The notes: generated by a model not told the origin, from the sequence alone. Counted from the stretch's first letter, positions 17,066-27,128 are shown. The stretch: DNA of 51,437 nucleotides from an uncultured Lactobacillus sp. (GCF_910589175.1 NZ_CAJURR010000017.1:1-51437), one strand, 5' to 3'. Program-made: numbers and translations.

Positions 17066-18049
17066 ATGAAATCAAAAACTAAATATTTTAGTCTATTTGC
17101 CATGATAACTATGCTAGCACTTATCTTAACCGGATGTGCTAACAATGGTCAAAGCATCTATCAAGCACCCACTAGTGGGCCCTATGCTTGGGTCTTTAGT
17201 CTATTTGGCAAACCAATTCAAAACATCATGTTAGCTGTTGAGAATCAAATTGGTGGATCAAATGGAGCTGGCTGGGCAATTATTATTATTACTTTTGTTG
17301 TTCAGCTCATTGTTATGCCTCTTCGACTAGCATCCCAGCGTAAAATGACTACCCAACAAGAGAAAACTCAAAAGCTCCAACCTCAAATGAAATTGATCCA
17401 AGAAGCACTTAAGAAGCCTGGGCTAACACAACCACAACAAATGCAAATTAGCCAACTTCAAATGCGCGTTTATAAGGAAAATAATATGTCAATGATGGGC
17501 GGAATGGGATGCTTACCATTACTTATTCAGCTTCCAATCATGATGGGAATTTATCAAGCTGTAGCTTATTCTAAAGAATTAGCGGCCTCAAGTTTCTTTG
17601 GCATTTCTCTTGGACAACGATCCATTATCTTAACAATTATTGCTACATTGCTGTATGTAGTTCAAGGTTATCTTTCAATGGTTGGAATACCTGAAGAACA
17701 AAAGAAAGCAATGCAAATGACTTTAATTCTAAGTCCAGCTATGACTTTCTTTATTAGTATTTCTGCTCCAGGCGCTCTAGCACTTTACTTCTTAGTCGGT
17801 GGGCTTATTGCTATTTTGCAACAATTAATTACTACTTTTGTTATTATGCCAAAAGTAAAAAGAGATGTTGCAGCTGAATTAAACGAACGTCCACTTAAAG
17901 TAGTTGTTACTCAAGAAACAATCGATAATATTCTTAACACTACTTCTTCATCAACTTCCACTCCTGAGGAAAATAAAGATCTTCATCAAGATTTACGTGC
18001 ACGTAATGCAGGTAAGCAAAAGCGTAAAAATAATTCTGACAAAGATTAA
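17066..18049 (+). CDS. Membrane protein insertase YidC, YidC2/OxaA2 type
   Basis: 327 residues. It has a lipoprotein signal peptide with lipobox LTGC (Cys24), then five membrane segments of the 60KD_IMP domain, including GGMGCLPLLIQLPIMMGIYQ. The charged C-terminal tail (KQKRKNNSDKD) is long and basic, which is typical of YidC2 paralogues that can bind ribosomes. It inserts membrane proteins alone or with Sec. A long hairpin closes the acyP-yidC unit. Confidence 0.95.
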   Translation: MKSKTKYFSLFAMITMLALILTGCANNGQSIYQAPTSGPYAWVFSLFGKPIQNIMLAVENQIGGSNGAGWAIIIITFVVQLIVMPLRLASQRKMTTQQEKTQKLQPQMKLIQEALKKPGLTQPQQMQISQLQMRVYKENNMSMMGGMGCLPLLIQLPIMMGIYQAVAYSKELAASSFFGISLGQRSIILTIIATLLYVVQGYLSMVGIPEEQKKAMQMTLILSPAMTFFISISAPGALALYFLVGGLIAILQQLITTFVIMPKVKRDVAAELNERPLKVVVTQETIDNILNTTSSSTSTPEENKDLHQDLRARNAGKQKRKNNSDKD

Positions 18050-18054
18050 TAAAT

Positions 18055-18089
18055 AAAAATAGGGAATCCGTAACGGATTCCCTATTTTT
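18055..18089. terminator. Bidirectional terminator
   Basis: AAAAATAGGGAATCCGT pairs with ACGGATTCCCTATTTTT (17-nt arms). It serves the convergent yidC2 and the histidine kinase, whose stop codon lies in the arm. Confidence 0.93.
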
Positions 18090-19626
18090 ATTTATCTGAC
18101 TCAGATTTTAATAAGGGAAATTCAATCATGAACTTACTGCCTGAGCCAAGTGTTGAACTAACACTGATCTTTCCATGATAACTTTCAACGAGTTTTTGAG
18201 CAATAGCTAAGCCTAGTCCATTCCCACCCTTTTCACGGGTTCTAGCCTTATCTACACGATAAAAACGATTGAAAATCTTGTCCTGCTCATCAGGAGCAAT
18301 TCCTTCACCAAAATCTTGAACTAAAATCTTAACCTTATCTTCTTCAGTAGCAGCAGCTACCAAAATTTCTTTTCTATCAGTAGAATATTTAATAGCATTA
18401 TCAATCAAAATGATTAAAATTTGCTCAAGATGATTACGATAAATCTTAACTATTGTATCAGGTTTTAAGTCTGCATCATCATAAGTAATAGTAAAGTCTT
18501 GATGAATCATTCTCATGTCATTAACAGTTCGATTTAATACTTCGTTGACATCAGTCGTTTTATCAGGATACTGCAAATCAACCTGCTCAGCCCTAGTTAG
18601 ATCTAGCATTTCTTGAATCAAATGTTTCATTCTCTTGCTTTCTTGAAGAGAAGCCTGAATTGATTCTTCCAGTACTTGAGGATCATCTTTTCCCCAACGC
18701 TCTAATAAGTTTAAGTGTCCTTCAATTACAGCTACGGGAGTCCTCAATTCATGAGACACATCTCCTACAAATTGTTTTTGTTGCTGCATATAGGCTTGCA
18801 TTCTATCAAGCATCTTATTAAAAGATATAGCCAGTTCTCCTAATTCATCATTTCTATGAAGATCGGGTACTCGCCTTTTATCAGTGGGGTCTTTATTAAT
18901 ATCATGAGAAATTTGAGACATTTTCTTAATTGGTTGTACAACACTATTAACTATCAAATAAGACAAACCAATAAAAACTACAATAGCAATAACTGATAGA
19001 CCAATCATCCAGTGTCGAATAGATTTCAATACCTGATTTTGTTGATCCATGGAATTATCCACAATCAAATACCCAGTTAACCGATGTGTCCTCTCAGAAA
19101 AAATCTTCTGATATACTTTCATATGAATTTTTCCGCGACTCGTTACAACCTTTAACACATGATTTTCAGTCTTACTAAATTGTGGCATCCCTTCATCAGG
19201 AACATTTCCATTACTAAAAACAACATCTCCAGCAGGATTATAAATCGTAATACTAGTATCACGATTCGATAAAGTAGCTAATACATCATCATTAAAAACA
19301 TTCCCACCATCATTAGAAGTAATTGGTGTTTGTCCTTCTAAAATACGATTCGTATTAGGAGAAAGCTGAGGTACAACATTTGAAATTTGTAAACTTGTTG
19401 GAATTTCAACGAGTCTTCTTTGAAATGTAGTTGCTACACTCTCTGTCAAATTTCTTTCCTGTGAGATAATTTGTTGCTTAACTAAAGAATAAATTGCAAT
19501 TGAAAATATAACAAAAGAGACCGTAATTGTCGCTGCAACTAAACTTACCCACTTAAAAGTTAGTGAGGACTTTAGGGTCTCTTTCTTAGATTTATTTTGT
19601 TTCTTCACGTGCTTCATCATTTTCAT
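18088..19626 (-). CDS. Membrane sensor histidine kinase
   Basis: About 510 residues. It has two membrane helices (about 25-49 and 205-228) flanking an extracytoplasmic sensor region of about 155 residues, a HAMP domain, a HisKA domain with H-box VSHELRTPVAVIEGH and a HATPase domain with N-box ILIDNAIKYS, DFGEGI and GGNGLGLAI. The architecture resembles ArlS/CiaH. The first ATG at 19626 makes a 35-nt overlap with the regulator gene; a Met three codons later is also possible. The signal sensed cannot be told from sequence. Confidence 0.93.
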   Translation of the reverse strand: MKMMKHVKKQNKSKKETLKSSLTFKWVSLVAATITVSFVIFSIAIYSLVKQQIISQERNLTESVATTFQRRLVEIPTSLQISNVVPQLSPNTNRILEGQTPITSNDGGNVFNDDVLATLSNRDTSITIYNPAGDVVFSNGNVPDEGMPQFSKTENHVLKVVTSRGKIHMKVYQKIFSERTHRLTGYLIVDNSMDQQNQVLKSIRHWMIGLSVIAIVVFIGLSYLIVNSVVQPIKKMSQISHDINKDPTDKRRVPDLHRNDELGELAISFNKMLDRMQAYMQQQKQFVGDVSHELRTPVAVIEGHLNLLERWGKDDPQVLEESIQASLQESKRMKHLIQEMLDLTRAEQVDLQYPDKTTDVNEVLNRTVNDMRMIHQDFTITYDDADLKPDTIVKIYRNHLEQILIILIDNAIKYSTDRKEILVAAATEEDKVKILVQDFGEGIAPDEQDKIFNRFYRVDKARTREKGGNGLGLAIAQKLVESYHGKISVSSTLGSGSKFMIEFPLLKSESDK

Positions 19627-20320
19627 CAGTTCTTACCATATAACCGGTACCACGAACAGTCTTGATGTATGATGGACGGCCCGGTACATCAATCTTATTA
19701 CGTAAATAACGCACATAGACTTCAACAACATTGGTTTCAATCTTAGATTCAGGTCCCCAAATTTTGTTTAAAAGTTGCTCTCTTGTAACAACATTATTCT
19801 TATTTTCAATTAATGTCATTAACAAGTTGTATTCACGTTTAGTTAGATCAACTGTACTATCTCCGCGGTGAACAATTCGATTAGCTGTTTCAATAGTTAA
19901 ATCATTGAAGTGAACTACCTTTTGAACTCCCATCGTATCGCCCATAGCTCTCTTTTCAATTTGTACTCTTCTTAAAACAGCACGTAAGCGAGCTAATAAT
20001 TCTTCGATTGCAAAAGGTTTAACAATATAATCATCAGCACCGTGGTCCAAACCTGAGACGCGGTCAATTACTGAATCTCTTGCAGTCATCATAATAATTG
20101 GAGTTGTTTTTTCTTGGCGAACACGACGAGCAATTTCTAATCCATTAAGATCTGGCAACATTAAATCTAATAAAATTGCGTCAAAATCTTCATTTAAAGC
20201 TAAATCCAATCCTTTCCGACCGTTTCCTTCAACTTGAGTTTCATATTTTTCATGTCTTAATTCTAGTTCTACAAAACGGGCAAGATTTTTTTCATCTTCA
20301 ATAATCAGAATTTTACTCAT
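19592..20320 (-). CDS. OmpR/PhoB family response regulator
   Basis: 242 residues. The receiver domain has the phospho-acceptor Asp in DAILLDLMLPDLNG, acidic pocket IIEDEKN and Lys in DYIVKPF. The C-terminal winged helix contains LTKREYNLLMTL and YVRYLRNKID. The frame is open to a GTG at 20332, but GGAG lies just before the ATG at 20320, so that start is chosen. It is the partner of the overlapping kinase, and ArlR is the closest match I recall. Confidence 0.95.
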   Translation of the reverse strand: MSKILIIEDEKNLARFVELELRHEKYETQVEGNGRKGLDLALNEDFDAILLDLMLPDLNGLEIARRVRQEKTTPIIMMTARDSVIDRVSGLDHGADDYIVKPFAIEELLARLRAVLRRVQIEKRAMGDTMGVQKVVHFNDLTIETANRIVHRGDSTVDLTKREYNLLMTLIENKNNVVTREQLLNKIWGPESKIETNVVEVYVRYLRNKIDVPGRPSYIKTVRGTGYMVRTDENDEAREETK

Positions 20321-20406
20321 TATTTTCTCCACTACTATTCAATCTGGTTAAAAATTTTATTAATAAATTAATATTAAATTTAAAGATACATTAATGCAAG
20401 GGGTTA

Positions 20407-20952
20407 TTACTTGTTTTTTTCATCTTTAAATAAATCCTTAAGCTTAGCAAAAGCAGGATTTTCTTTATTAGATTGCTGTTCTTGGTAAGCTTCTTGAGAA
20501 ACAACCTTCCAGCCTTCTCCTTCAGGAAAGTCTCCTTCGGCCTCTTCTTCAGGAGTCAAGATCACTGATGGTAAGCTTAAAAGCAAGTTATCTTCTACAG
20601 CCTTTTGAAGATCAATTGTATCGTCCTTAACAGTTACAATTGTATCTTCCTCATCAAGCTGTTCTTGAGTTGGTTCAACTTCACTATAGTTCTCAGTAAA
20701 GTTGAATTTTTGATGCATTTTTACTGGTTTTAAGCTACGAGTTGAAGGTACTACAACATCTGCTTCGACAGTAAAATTACCAGTAACAAAAGGTTCATCA
20801 TAGAAGAAGTCACCAGTAACATGAACATTCTTTGCATCTTCCAGTAATTCTTTACTTCTATCAAAAAATTCTTTACTTAACTCAACGTTCTCATCAACAT
20901 GAGTTAATGGATTACGACTATTTTTAATTTGCGAATATGAAAACTTTAACAT
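20407..20952 (-). CDS. YceD/DUF177 family protein
   Basis: 181 residues. The DUF177 core includes VTGDFFYDEPFVTGNFTVEA, but the usual Cys-rich CxRCL segment is replaced by VVPSTRSLKPV, without cysteine. DUF177 proteins usually sit before rpmF (L32) and are linked to rRNA or ribosome biogenesis. Here no rpmF follows; the two-component system does. Its ATG overlaps the tmcAL stop (TAATG), so it is the last gene of the yqe-type operon. Confidence 0.88.
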   Translation of the reverse strand: MLKFSYSQIKNSRNPLTHVDENVELSKEFFDRSKELLEDAKNVHVTGDFFYDEPFVTGNFTVEADVVVPSTRSLKPVKMHQKFNFTENYSEVEPTQEQLDEEDTIVTVKDDTIDLQKAVEDNLLLSLPSVILTPEEEAEGDFPEGEGWKVVSQEAYQEQQSNKENPAFAKLKDLFKDEKNK

Positions 20953-22109
20953 TATTTTACCTCGATTGGTTTACGACCAAAATTTTGATCTTCACCTATA
21001 ATTTGTTCAAAAAGCCGATCCACTTTTACTTGAAAACCTAAAGTTCCACTTGCAGCATTTTTCTTATCAACTTTTGAAATAATCGGTACTTGAACATCTT
21101 TTCTAATTTTCTTAAGATAATTTCTTCCTCGATTACTGTAGCCTAGCAATAGAGTTGAAACATCTTGATAAGAATCCTTTATTTCGTTCTCAGTGACATT
21201 TAAAAGTGTGTAAAGACATAATCTTCTTAAACGAGCATAAGTATATCGCTTAGACTTAATTTGCCGTAAAAATGAAGTAAAATCTTCTGCCGTATGAATT
21301 TCTTCCTTCATTTTATATTCTAGTCCTTCACTCATTTGATAAATTGACTGCAATTCTTCTAAACTTGCACTTTCAATTCGATACTTCAAAAAGTTAAATA
21401 AAAGATTCCAGTTCGGATAAACTTTTTGACTTTCTAAACTTACCAATTCTCCTTTAGGAAGATATTTTTTTAATTCAGATAAGTCATTGGGATGGTGCAA
21501 ACAATAATTTCTAATCGCTGTAGCTGAGGAAACTATTTTATCTTGTAAAAGTGGATCATCATGTCCACTTCCTACTCTTGTTATAGGATGTAAATGAAGT
21601 GGATTCTTTAATTGTTCACTTGCAACTGCATAAGCAACGGCTAACATCATGTTAGGTTGATTTACTTCATGCCCCACTTCTCTAGCAACCATTTCATTAT
21701 ATTGAGTAGCATAAGTTTGAGTGTAGTCTCGAAAGTCCATCCGATTCTTTGGAATTTGATTTATTTTTTGACCTAAATAAGAGAAATTTAAATTCGCATC
21801 CTCTACTCCAAAAAATAATTCTGACACTCCCAAATCACTCAACATTTTAATACTACCATTAGCAAAAATATCAGCTGGCTGCACAGCAAAAGAAAATGGT
21901 AATTCAAATACCAAATCAGCACCAGAAGCTAAAGCTGCCTTTGCTCTTTGCCACTTATCCATAATTGCCATTTGTCCACGTTGAACATAATTACCTGACA
22001 TTACAACAATTATTGGATCATTTTTAGCTGCTAAACGAGCTTGATTCATTAAAAATTCGTGGCCGCTATGAAACGGATTATATTCGGCTACAATGCCAAT
22101 TACACTCAT
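20952..22109 (-). CDS. tRNA(Met) cytidine acetate ligase TmcAL
   Basis: 385 residues. The nucleotidyltransferase-like N-terminal domain has [15 protein letters not shown] (about 5-19) and [16 protein letters not shown], with the SSATAIRN segment. The Bacillus orthologue YlbM makes N4-acetylcytidine at the wobble base of elongator tRNA-Met using acetate and ATP. In Bacillus ylbM also neighbours ylbN (yceD). Here both are fused to the end of the yqe operon. Confidence 0.93.
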   Translation of the reverse strand: MSVIGIVAEYNPFHSGHEFLMNQARLAAKNDPIIVVMSGNYVQRGQMAIMDKWQRAKAALASGADLVFELPFSFAVQPADIFANGSIKMLSDLGVSELFFGVEDANLNFSYLGQKINQIPKNRMDFRDYTQTYATQYNEMVAREVGHEVNQPNMMLAVAYAVASEQLKNPLHLHPITRVGSGHDDPLLQDKIVSSATAIRNYCLHHPNDLSELKKYLPKGELVSLESQKVYPNWNLLFNFLKYRIESASLEELQSIYQMSEGLEYKMKEEIHTAEDFTSFLRQIKSKRYTYARLRRLCLYTLLNVTENEIKDSYQDVSTLLLGYSNRGRNYLKKIRKDVQVPIISKVDKKNAASGTLGFQVKVDRLFEQIIGEDQNFGRKPIEVK

Positions 22110-22119
22110 ACTCTTACCT

Positions 22120-22467
22120 TTAGTCTAAGTTTAATTCTAGTTTCTTACCATTGCTCCAAAGCTTTTCTAAGCCATAAAAGTCTCGTGCATCTTCAGTAAA
22201 CACATTTACAACTACATCTCCCATATCTACCAAGAGCCAGTTAGAATCACGAGTTCCTTCAATACGGTAGTCTTCTTTTCCATGTTCATGAATCTTATCA
22301 ATAATACTGTTAACGATGGCATGAAGTTGACGGTTTGAGCCAGCTGTTGTTACAACATAGTAATCAGCTAAAATACTAATTCCTTGCATATCGTATGCTT
22401 CAGTATCTTCACCATGTCTTTCATCGATTGCTTCTACAGTTAAATCTAATAATTTCTTACTATCCAA
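22120..22467 (-). CDS. rsfS: Ribosome silencing factor RsfS
   Basis: 115 residues. It binds L14 and blocks 30S-50S joining when nutrients are low. The domain shows [22 protein letters not shown] and [22 protein letters not shown], typical of the DUF143 family. The frame is open to a TTG at 22485, but AAGGAAA falls inside that extension, 8-9 nt before a second TTG at 22467, which I prefer. It lies between yqeK and tmcAL in the operon. Confidence 0.92.
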   Translation of the reverse strand: MDSKKLLDLTVEAIDERHGEDTEAYDMQGISILADYYVVTTAGSNRQLHAIVNSIIDKIHEHGKEDYRIEGTRDSNWLLVDMGDVVVNVFTEDARDFYGLEKLWSNGKKLELNLD

Positions 22468-22489
22468 TTTTACTTTTCCTTTCAAAATT

Positions 22490-23086
22490 CTAATCCTTTA
22501 CTGACCATTTATTGTAAGCAGCAAATGTCTTAGGATAAATCTTTTTTCTATTAGTTATTAAAAAATCAAGTGTGTGGGCTAATTCAAAGCCTACCCCATC
22601 ATCTAAGTTAGCAAAGGCTACCTTTCTTGCTTCTTCTACTCCAGGAAAGTCACGACCTGGTTCAATAAAATCCGCTACAAAGACAATTTTATCTAGCGTG
22701 GTCATCTCTACATCAGCAGTAGTATGACGTTTAATAGCAGTTAAAATTTCTGGATCAGTTATCTTTAATTCTTTTTCAATAAAATATGATCCCACAATTC
22801 CATGCCAAATAGCTCGATTATAATTAAGTAAATCTGGATCAAAATGCTGTTCCTTAATCACTTCAATAAATCGGGCCGGAGAGACTTGCTTTGCATAATC
22901 ATGGATAAATCCTGCTAAAGCAGCCTTATCAGGATCATAATTATTAAGTTCAGCTAACTTACGACTAGTTTCACTTACACCAATACAATGCTTAAATCTC
23001 TTTTCATCCATGTTGCTTTTTTCTTTAGCAATAATTTCCTCAGAAGTTAATGGGGAATATGTTTTAACAAAATTAATTTCAGTCAC
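22490..23086 (-). CDS. yqeK: HD-domain hydrolase YqeK (symmetrical Ap4A hydrolase)
   Basis: 198 residues when started at the GTG at 23086, which has AAGAGG 8 nt upstream and overlaps the nadD stop by 8 nt. The HD-domain metal ligands are in RFKHCIGVS, GFIHDYAKQ and IWHGIVGSYF, and KIVFVADFIEPGR is a further motif. Bacterial YqeK hydrolyses diadenosine tetraphosphate to two ADP. The neighbourhood with nadD and rsfS matches Bacillus. Confidence 0.92.
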   Translation of the reverse strand: MTEINFVKTYSPLTSEEIIAKEKSNMDEKRFKHCIGVSETSRKLAELNNYDPDKAALAGFIHDYAKQVSPARFIEVIKEQHFDPDLLNYNRAIWHGIVGSYFIEKELKITDPEILTAIKRHTTADVEMTTLDKIVFVADFIEPGRDFPGVEEARKVAFANLDDGVGFELAHTLDFLITNRKKIYPKTFAAYNKWSVKD

Positions 23087-23705
23087 GATATAAGCCTCTT
23101 GATTCAATATATAAGCGTACACTTTCTGGTACTAAATACCGAATAGAATTACCGGTAGCTATATTTTGACGAATTAGAGAAGATGAAATATCTAAATTTG
23201 GTGCATCAACCCAAATCATTGGAAACTTGGGATTTTGCGGATAATTTGGTCTCCTAACGCCAACTAGGGTAGATAAAAGGGCGATAGTTTCTGGTTCACG
23301 CCAATTTTCAAAATCATTTACTTCGTCACTACCCATAATTAAGTAATATTGATTACGTGGTGCTCTCTTCTTTAAGTAACGTAAAGTATCAACCATATAT
23401 GAGGTTCCACCACGCATTATTTCAAAAAGCTTAACGTGAAAATGTGGATTATCATGAATAGCCAATTCAAGCATTGCACAACGATCTTTAGTGCTTATGT
23501 TTCCAGCTATTTTTTTATGTGGAGGCGTATTATTGGGGATAAACCATATTTCATCTAAATGAAGCTGTTTTCTAACTTGCTCAGCCATTGATAAGTGAGC
23601 TAAATGAACCGGATTAAAAGTTCCTCCCATAATTCCAATTTGCTGAGCAGAACTTGTAACTGGTTCAAATTGTACTTGTGGTTTTTCTTTTACAACACAT
23701 TGCAT
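23079..23705 (-). CDS. nadD: Nicotinate-nucleotide adenylyltransferase
   Basis: 208 residues. It joins NaMN and ATP to make deamido-NAD. The nucleotidyltransferase motif is GIMGGTFNPVHLAHL (about 24-38), and the C-terminal ISSSLIRQNI motif binds phosphate. It has a longer N-terminal tail (about 22 residues, VVKEKPQVQFEPV) than the typical enzyme. Its ATG overlaps the yqeH stop codon by 1 nt. Confidence 0.95.
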   Translation of the reverse strand: MQCVVKEKPQVQFEPVTSSAQQIGIMGGTFNPVHLAHLSMAEQVRKQLHLDEIWFIPNNTPPHKKIAGNISTKDRCAMLELAIHDNPHFHVKLFEIMRGGTSYMVDTLRYLKKRAPRNQYYLIMGSDEVNDFENWREPETIALLSTLVGVRRPNYPQNPKFPMIWVDAPNLDISSSLIRQNIATGNSIRYLVPESVRLYIESRGLYRD

Positions 23706-24814
23706 TATATTAACGCTCTTCTAATTCCTAACCCAATTCCTTCTGGCGTATAAGCTTTTACTACAACATTAGCAGGTGTGGTAATAAAGCCAACTCCGCC
23801 AAATAAAATATCGCTTTTTTCTTTTGGTGAAAAAGTTTGGCCCTTTAATGGTCCGAGATTATCTTCTTTACTTGGTGGAAGCAATAAATCATCTTTATGT
23901 TTTTCATAAAATGCATCCGCATTTTCAGTCTTCGTTCTGTGTACATAAAGGTCGCGAGCAACATAAATTGTAAATCCAGCAGATGGACCATCTACATAGT
24001 CAAAACGTCCTAATCCAGCTAAAAAGATTGTCTGTCCAGGTAAAAGTTGGTAGGTTGCTGGTTTTAATGGTTTCTTTGGTTCAACAACTTCAAGCTCTTT
24101 TCCACTCAAATGACTAGCCAATTGATTAGCATTCAAAATCCCTGGCGTATCAATTAAATAATGACCATTAGAAAGTGGGATTTTAATTTCATCTAATGTT
24201 GTTCCAGGGAATTTAGAGGTAGTAATGACATCCTTTAAATCACTGTTCATATTGATGATCGCGTTGATTAACGTAGATTTCCCAACATTTGTTGTTCCAA
24301 CAAAATAGATATCTTTCTTTTCGCCTTTTTTAGCTAAAAATGCCATCAACTCATCTAAATTTTTCTTTTTAGCAGCTGAAACTAAAAATATTTTTTCTGG
24401 CTTTAAACCATTTCGATTAGCTTCTTGGCGCATCCAATCTTTAATTTTGGATTCTTTAGAATTTTTTGGGAACAAATCTACTTTATTACCAACTAAAATA
24501 TATTCATTTCCACCAATAAAACGCTTAATTGAAGAAATCAATGAATTACTAAAATCAAATAAGTCAACCACATTAACGACTAATGCCTTCTTTTGACTAA
24601 TTGAATTAAGTAAAGCCAAGAAATCATCGTTATTTTCTTCAACGGGCATAATTTCATTATAGTGTCTTAATCTAAAGCAGCGCTGACAATATACTTCATT
24701 ATCATCACTCTCTAGTGCCTTTTTTAAGGCAGAAGATGGTAAGTAGCCCGATTTTTTAGGGTCTTGATCTTGTAATATACTTCCACAACCAATACAACGT
24801 AATTCTTCACTCAT
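23705..24814 (-). CDS. yqeH: Ribosome biogenesis GTPase YqeH
   Basis: 369 residues. An N-terminal treble-clef zinc finger (CIGCG and CQRCF) is followed by a circularly permuted GTPase domain in the order G4 NKVD, G5 SAAK, G1 GTTNVGKST, G3 DTPG. The C-terminal domain is the usual nucleic acid-binding half. It is needed for 30S assembly in Bacillus. The gene overlaps yqeG by 4 nt. Confidence 0.96.
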   Translation of the reverse strand: MSEELRCIGCGSILQDQDPKKSGYLPSSALKKALESDDNEVYCQRCFRLRHYNEIMPVEENNDDFLALLNSISQKKALVVNVVDLFDFSNSLISSIKRFIGGNEYILVGNKVDLFPKNSKESKIKDWMRQEANRNGLKPEKIFLVSAAKKKNLDELMAFLAKKGEKKDIYFVGTTNVGKSTLINAIINMNSDLKDVITTSKFPGTTLDEIKIPLSNGHYLIDTPGILNANQLASHLSGKELEVVEPKKPLKPATYQLLPGQTIFLAGLGRFDYVDGPSAGFTIYVARDLYVHRTKTENADAFYEKHKDDLLLPPSKEDNLGPLKGQTFSPKEKSDILFGGVGFITTPANVVVKAYTPEGIGLGIRRALI

Positions 24815-25329
24815 TCTAATTTCTCCTTAAAAACTACAGGTTTTCTTAAATTCAAAAAGAAAAAGATAAATTTCTCAAAGAAGCGGTTGATTCTTGTATT
24901 CCACTTATCCGTTTCAACTAATGGTTTTACTAAAACCGTAGCTACACCAGCTAAATTACCCGCCTGTATGTCAGTAATCAACTGGTCTCCTACCATTAAA
25001 ACTTGATCTTTTTTTAGATTCAAAGTTTTTAATTCCTTATTAATGCCGATAGGTAAAGGCTTGCGTGCTTTTGCAATAAAAGAAATATGGTATGGATTCA
25101 AAACTTTTCCAATTCGTTCTGCATTATTATTTGAAATAACAACTAAGCGAATTCCATCCTTGGCCAGGCGTTCATTGAGCTGGTTCATTTCAACAGCTGT
25201 ATCTGCTTTATTCCAAGCAAGTAGCGTATTATCCAAATCGCTAAAAACAGCCTTAATTCCCATCTTCTTTAACTGTTTTGGATCTAAATGATAGATAGTA
25301 TCTATTGTATAACGAGGTCTAAATAACAT
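24811..25329 (-). CDS. YqeG family HAD-IIIA phosphatase
   Basis: 172 residues with HAD motif I FSDLDNTLLAW (nucleophile Asp), motif II VVISNN, motif III Lys in KARKPLP and motif IV GDQLITDI. Substrate is unknown. It is the first gene of the seven-gene operon that ends with yceD. The ATG has GGAG upstream, and the 160-bp gap to the divergent add gene must hold the operon promoter. Confidence 0.93.
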   Translation of the reverse strand: MLFRPRYTIDTIYHLDPKQLKKMGIKAVFSDLDNTLLAWNKADTAVEMNQLNERLAKDGIRLVVISNNNAERIGKVLNPYHISFIAKARKPLPIGINKELKTLNLKKDQVLMVGDQLITDIQAGNLAGVATVLVKPLVETDKWNTRINRFFEKFIFFFLNLRKPVVFKEKLE

Positions 25330-25490
25330 TAAAAAATCTCCACTTTTTTCTCATATCTATAGTATCAGAAATCTTTAATCTTTAGAAACATTTGATGATT
25401 GAAAAATTAAATTTTACTTTTCTTTAGAATAAAAGATGGTAAAATGATAACAATTTATATTTCCACCGTATTACATAAAGGAGTTAAATT

Positions 25491-26492
25491 ATGAAAAACT
25501 TTATTGATCTCCATCTACACTTAGATGGTTCTTTGCCATACCCTACTGTTAAAAAATTAATGAAAGCTCATAACTTTCCAAGTTTAACTGAAACACAACT
25601 CAAAGAAAAGCTCTCAGTTTCTAAAAAGTGTGCTAATTTACAAGAATATTTAACTAAATTCGATTTTCCTTTATTGTTTTTACAAACAAAGAGAGATTTA
25701 GAAGTAGCCATTTTTGATCTTTTAAAAAGTTTACGCTCTCAAGGATTAGTTTACGCAGAAATCCGGTTTGCTCCGCAATTTCACACTCAAAAAAATCTTA
25801 CTCAAGAAGACGCAGTAAGAGCTTGTATTTCAGGATTGGAAAAATTTTATAAGTGGCAGGATGAGCAACAAGATAATTCTTATCCTTTACATGCTAATTT
25901 AATTCTTTGCCTCATGCGTTTGCCAAATAGAGAACACGAAAATAACTTAACCGTTAAACTAGCTGCTAAATATAATCAACAGCATGTTGTCGGAATCGAC
26001 TTGGCTGGGCCTGAAGGTCCAATTCCAAATAAAGCTTTCAGACCATTCTTTGAGGATGCAAAAGCAATGCATATTCCATTTACCATTCACGCCGGAGAAG
26101 CAGCTGGTCCTGACTCAATGCAAGAAGCCCTAGATTTAGGTACTAGGAGAATTGGTCATGGAATTCGCTGTTTAGAAAGCAATCAAATGGTTAAATATTT
26201 AGTCGACCACAATATAACTCTGGAGTGTTGTGCTACTTCTAACCTCAATACCAAAGTGTTTAAGGACATTGATTCTTATCCTCTAAAAACACTTCTTTCA
26301 AAAAAGATAAAGGCAACCCTAAATTGTGACAACATGACTGTTTCAAATACTAATTTACCCAAAGAATTTAAATTACTTGAATCGAAAACTAACCTTACAA
26401 AAGCAGAGGAACATCAATTACTATTAAATTCTATTAATGCTGCTTTTGCTTCTGATCAAGAAAAAAATCGTTTACTAGCTATATTTAATTAA
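25491..26492 (+). CDS. add: Adenosine deaminase
   Basis: 333 residues. It deaminates (deoxy)adenosine to inosine for purine salvage. Metal and substrate motifs are DLHLHLDGS (about 5-13), HAGE (about 201), RIGHGIR and LNCDNMTVSNT. The first Asp of the usual DD pair is kept and the second is Asn, which is also common in bacterial members. A good Shine-Dalgarno (AAAGGAG) precedes the ATG. It is monocistronic with its own hairpin terminator. Confidence 0.92.
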   Translation: MKNFIDLHLHLDGSLPYPTVKKLMKAHNFPSLTETQLKEKLSVSKKCANLQEYLTKFDFPLLFLQTKRDLEVAIFDLLKSLRSQGLVYAEIRFAPQFHTQKNLTQEDAVRACISGLEKFYKWQDEQQDNSYPLHANLILCLMRLPNREHENNLTVKLAAKYNQQHVVGIDLAGPEGPIPNKAFRPFFEDAKAMHIPFTIHAGEAAGPDSMQEALDLGTRRIGHGIRCLESNQMVKYLVDHNITLECCATSNLNTKVFKDIDSYPLKTLLSKKIKATLNCDNMTVSNTNLPKEFKLLESKTNLTKAEEHQLLLNSINAAFASDQEKNRLLAIFN

Positions 26493-26500
26493 ATTTGAGA

Positions 26501-26531
26501 AAAAAATGCTCCGCCTATGCGGAGCATTTTT
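26501..26531. terminator. Bidirectional terminator
   Basis: AAAAAATGCTCCGC pairs with GCGGAGCATTTTT across a CTAT loop, between the convergent add and rplT. Confidence 0.93.
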
Positions 26532-26538
26532 AATATTC

Positions 26539-26895
26539 TTAGTTCAAAGCTTTCTTAGCAGCATCTGCTAAATCAGCAAAAGCTTTTTCATCGTTGTAAG
26601 CAATGTCAGCTAACATCTTACGGTTCATGTCAATACCAGCTACCTTTAAGCCGTGCATTAACTTAGAGTATGAAAGACCATTTTGTCTTGCAGCAGCGTT
26701 GATACGAGCGATCCATAATTTTCTAAATTCGCTCTTACGCTTCTTACGGTCACGGAAAGCATATTTACGAGAAACAAATACTTGAGTACTTGCTGCTTTA
26801 AATTGTAAGTGTTTTGAGCCACGGTAACCCTTGGCTAACTTCATGATCTTCTTACGACGAGCGCGTGTTACGGTTCCACCTTTAGTTCTTGGCAT
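26539..26895 (-). CDS. rplT: Ribosomal protein L20
   Basis: 118 residues, the standard length. It is needed early in 50S assembly. The basic N-terminal extension ([20 protein letters not shown]) and the globular domain ([20 protein letters not shown]) are clear. In Firmicutes L20 represses its own operon by binding the leader upstream of infC, and such a leader is present here at 27700-27822. Confidence 0.98.
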   Translation of the reverse strand: MPRTKGGTVTRARRKKIMKLAKGYRGSKHLQFKAASTQVFVSRKYAFRDRKKRKSEFRKLWIARINAAARQNGLSYSKLMHGLKVAGIDMNRKMLADIAYNDEKAFADLADAAKKALN

Positions 26896-26927
26896 CTAAA
26901 ATTCCTCCTCAAAAAGTCTTCTAATAA

Positions 26928-27128
26928 TTAACGCATTTGGGAAAGCATCTGTTTGATGCGCTTTAAGTCACTTGCTGAAACCATAGCAGCTTTTCTCAAA
27001 TGACGACGTTGTTTCTTAGTCTTACCGTGGAAACGGTGTCCAGTGTAAGCATGGTGACGCTTTAAACCACCATTAGCAGTTCTCTTGAAACGCTTTGCTG
27101 AAGCGCGGTGTGTTTTTTGCTTTGGCAT
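26928..27128 (-). CDS. rpmI: Ribosomal protein L35
   Basis: 66 residues, [20 protein letters not shown] and onward, very basic, a 50S subunit protein. It is the middle gene of infC-rpmI-rplT, 18 nt after infC and 32 nt before rplT, with a good Shine-Dalgarno. Confidence 0.98.
   Translation of the reverse strand: MPKQKTHRASAKRFKRTANGGLKRHHAYTGHRFHGKTKKQRRHLRKAAMVSASDLKRIKQMLSQMR

Noticed and set aside
25491..26492. Possible loss of function in adenosine deaminase (Asp to Asn next to the zinc ligand)
   Set aside because: The DN variant is common among bacterial members of the family and the other catalytic motifs are intact.
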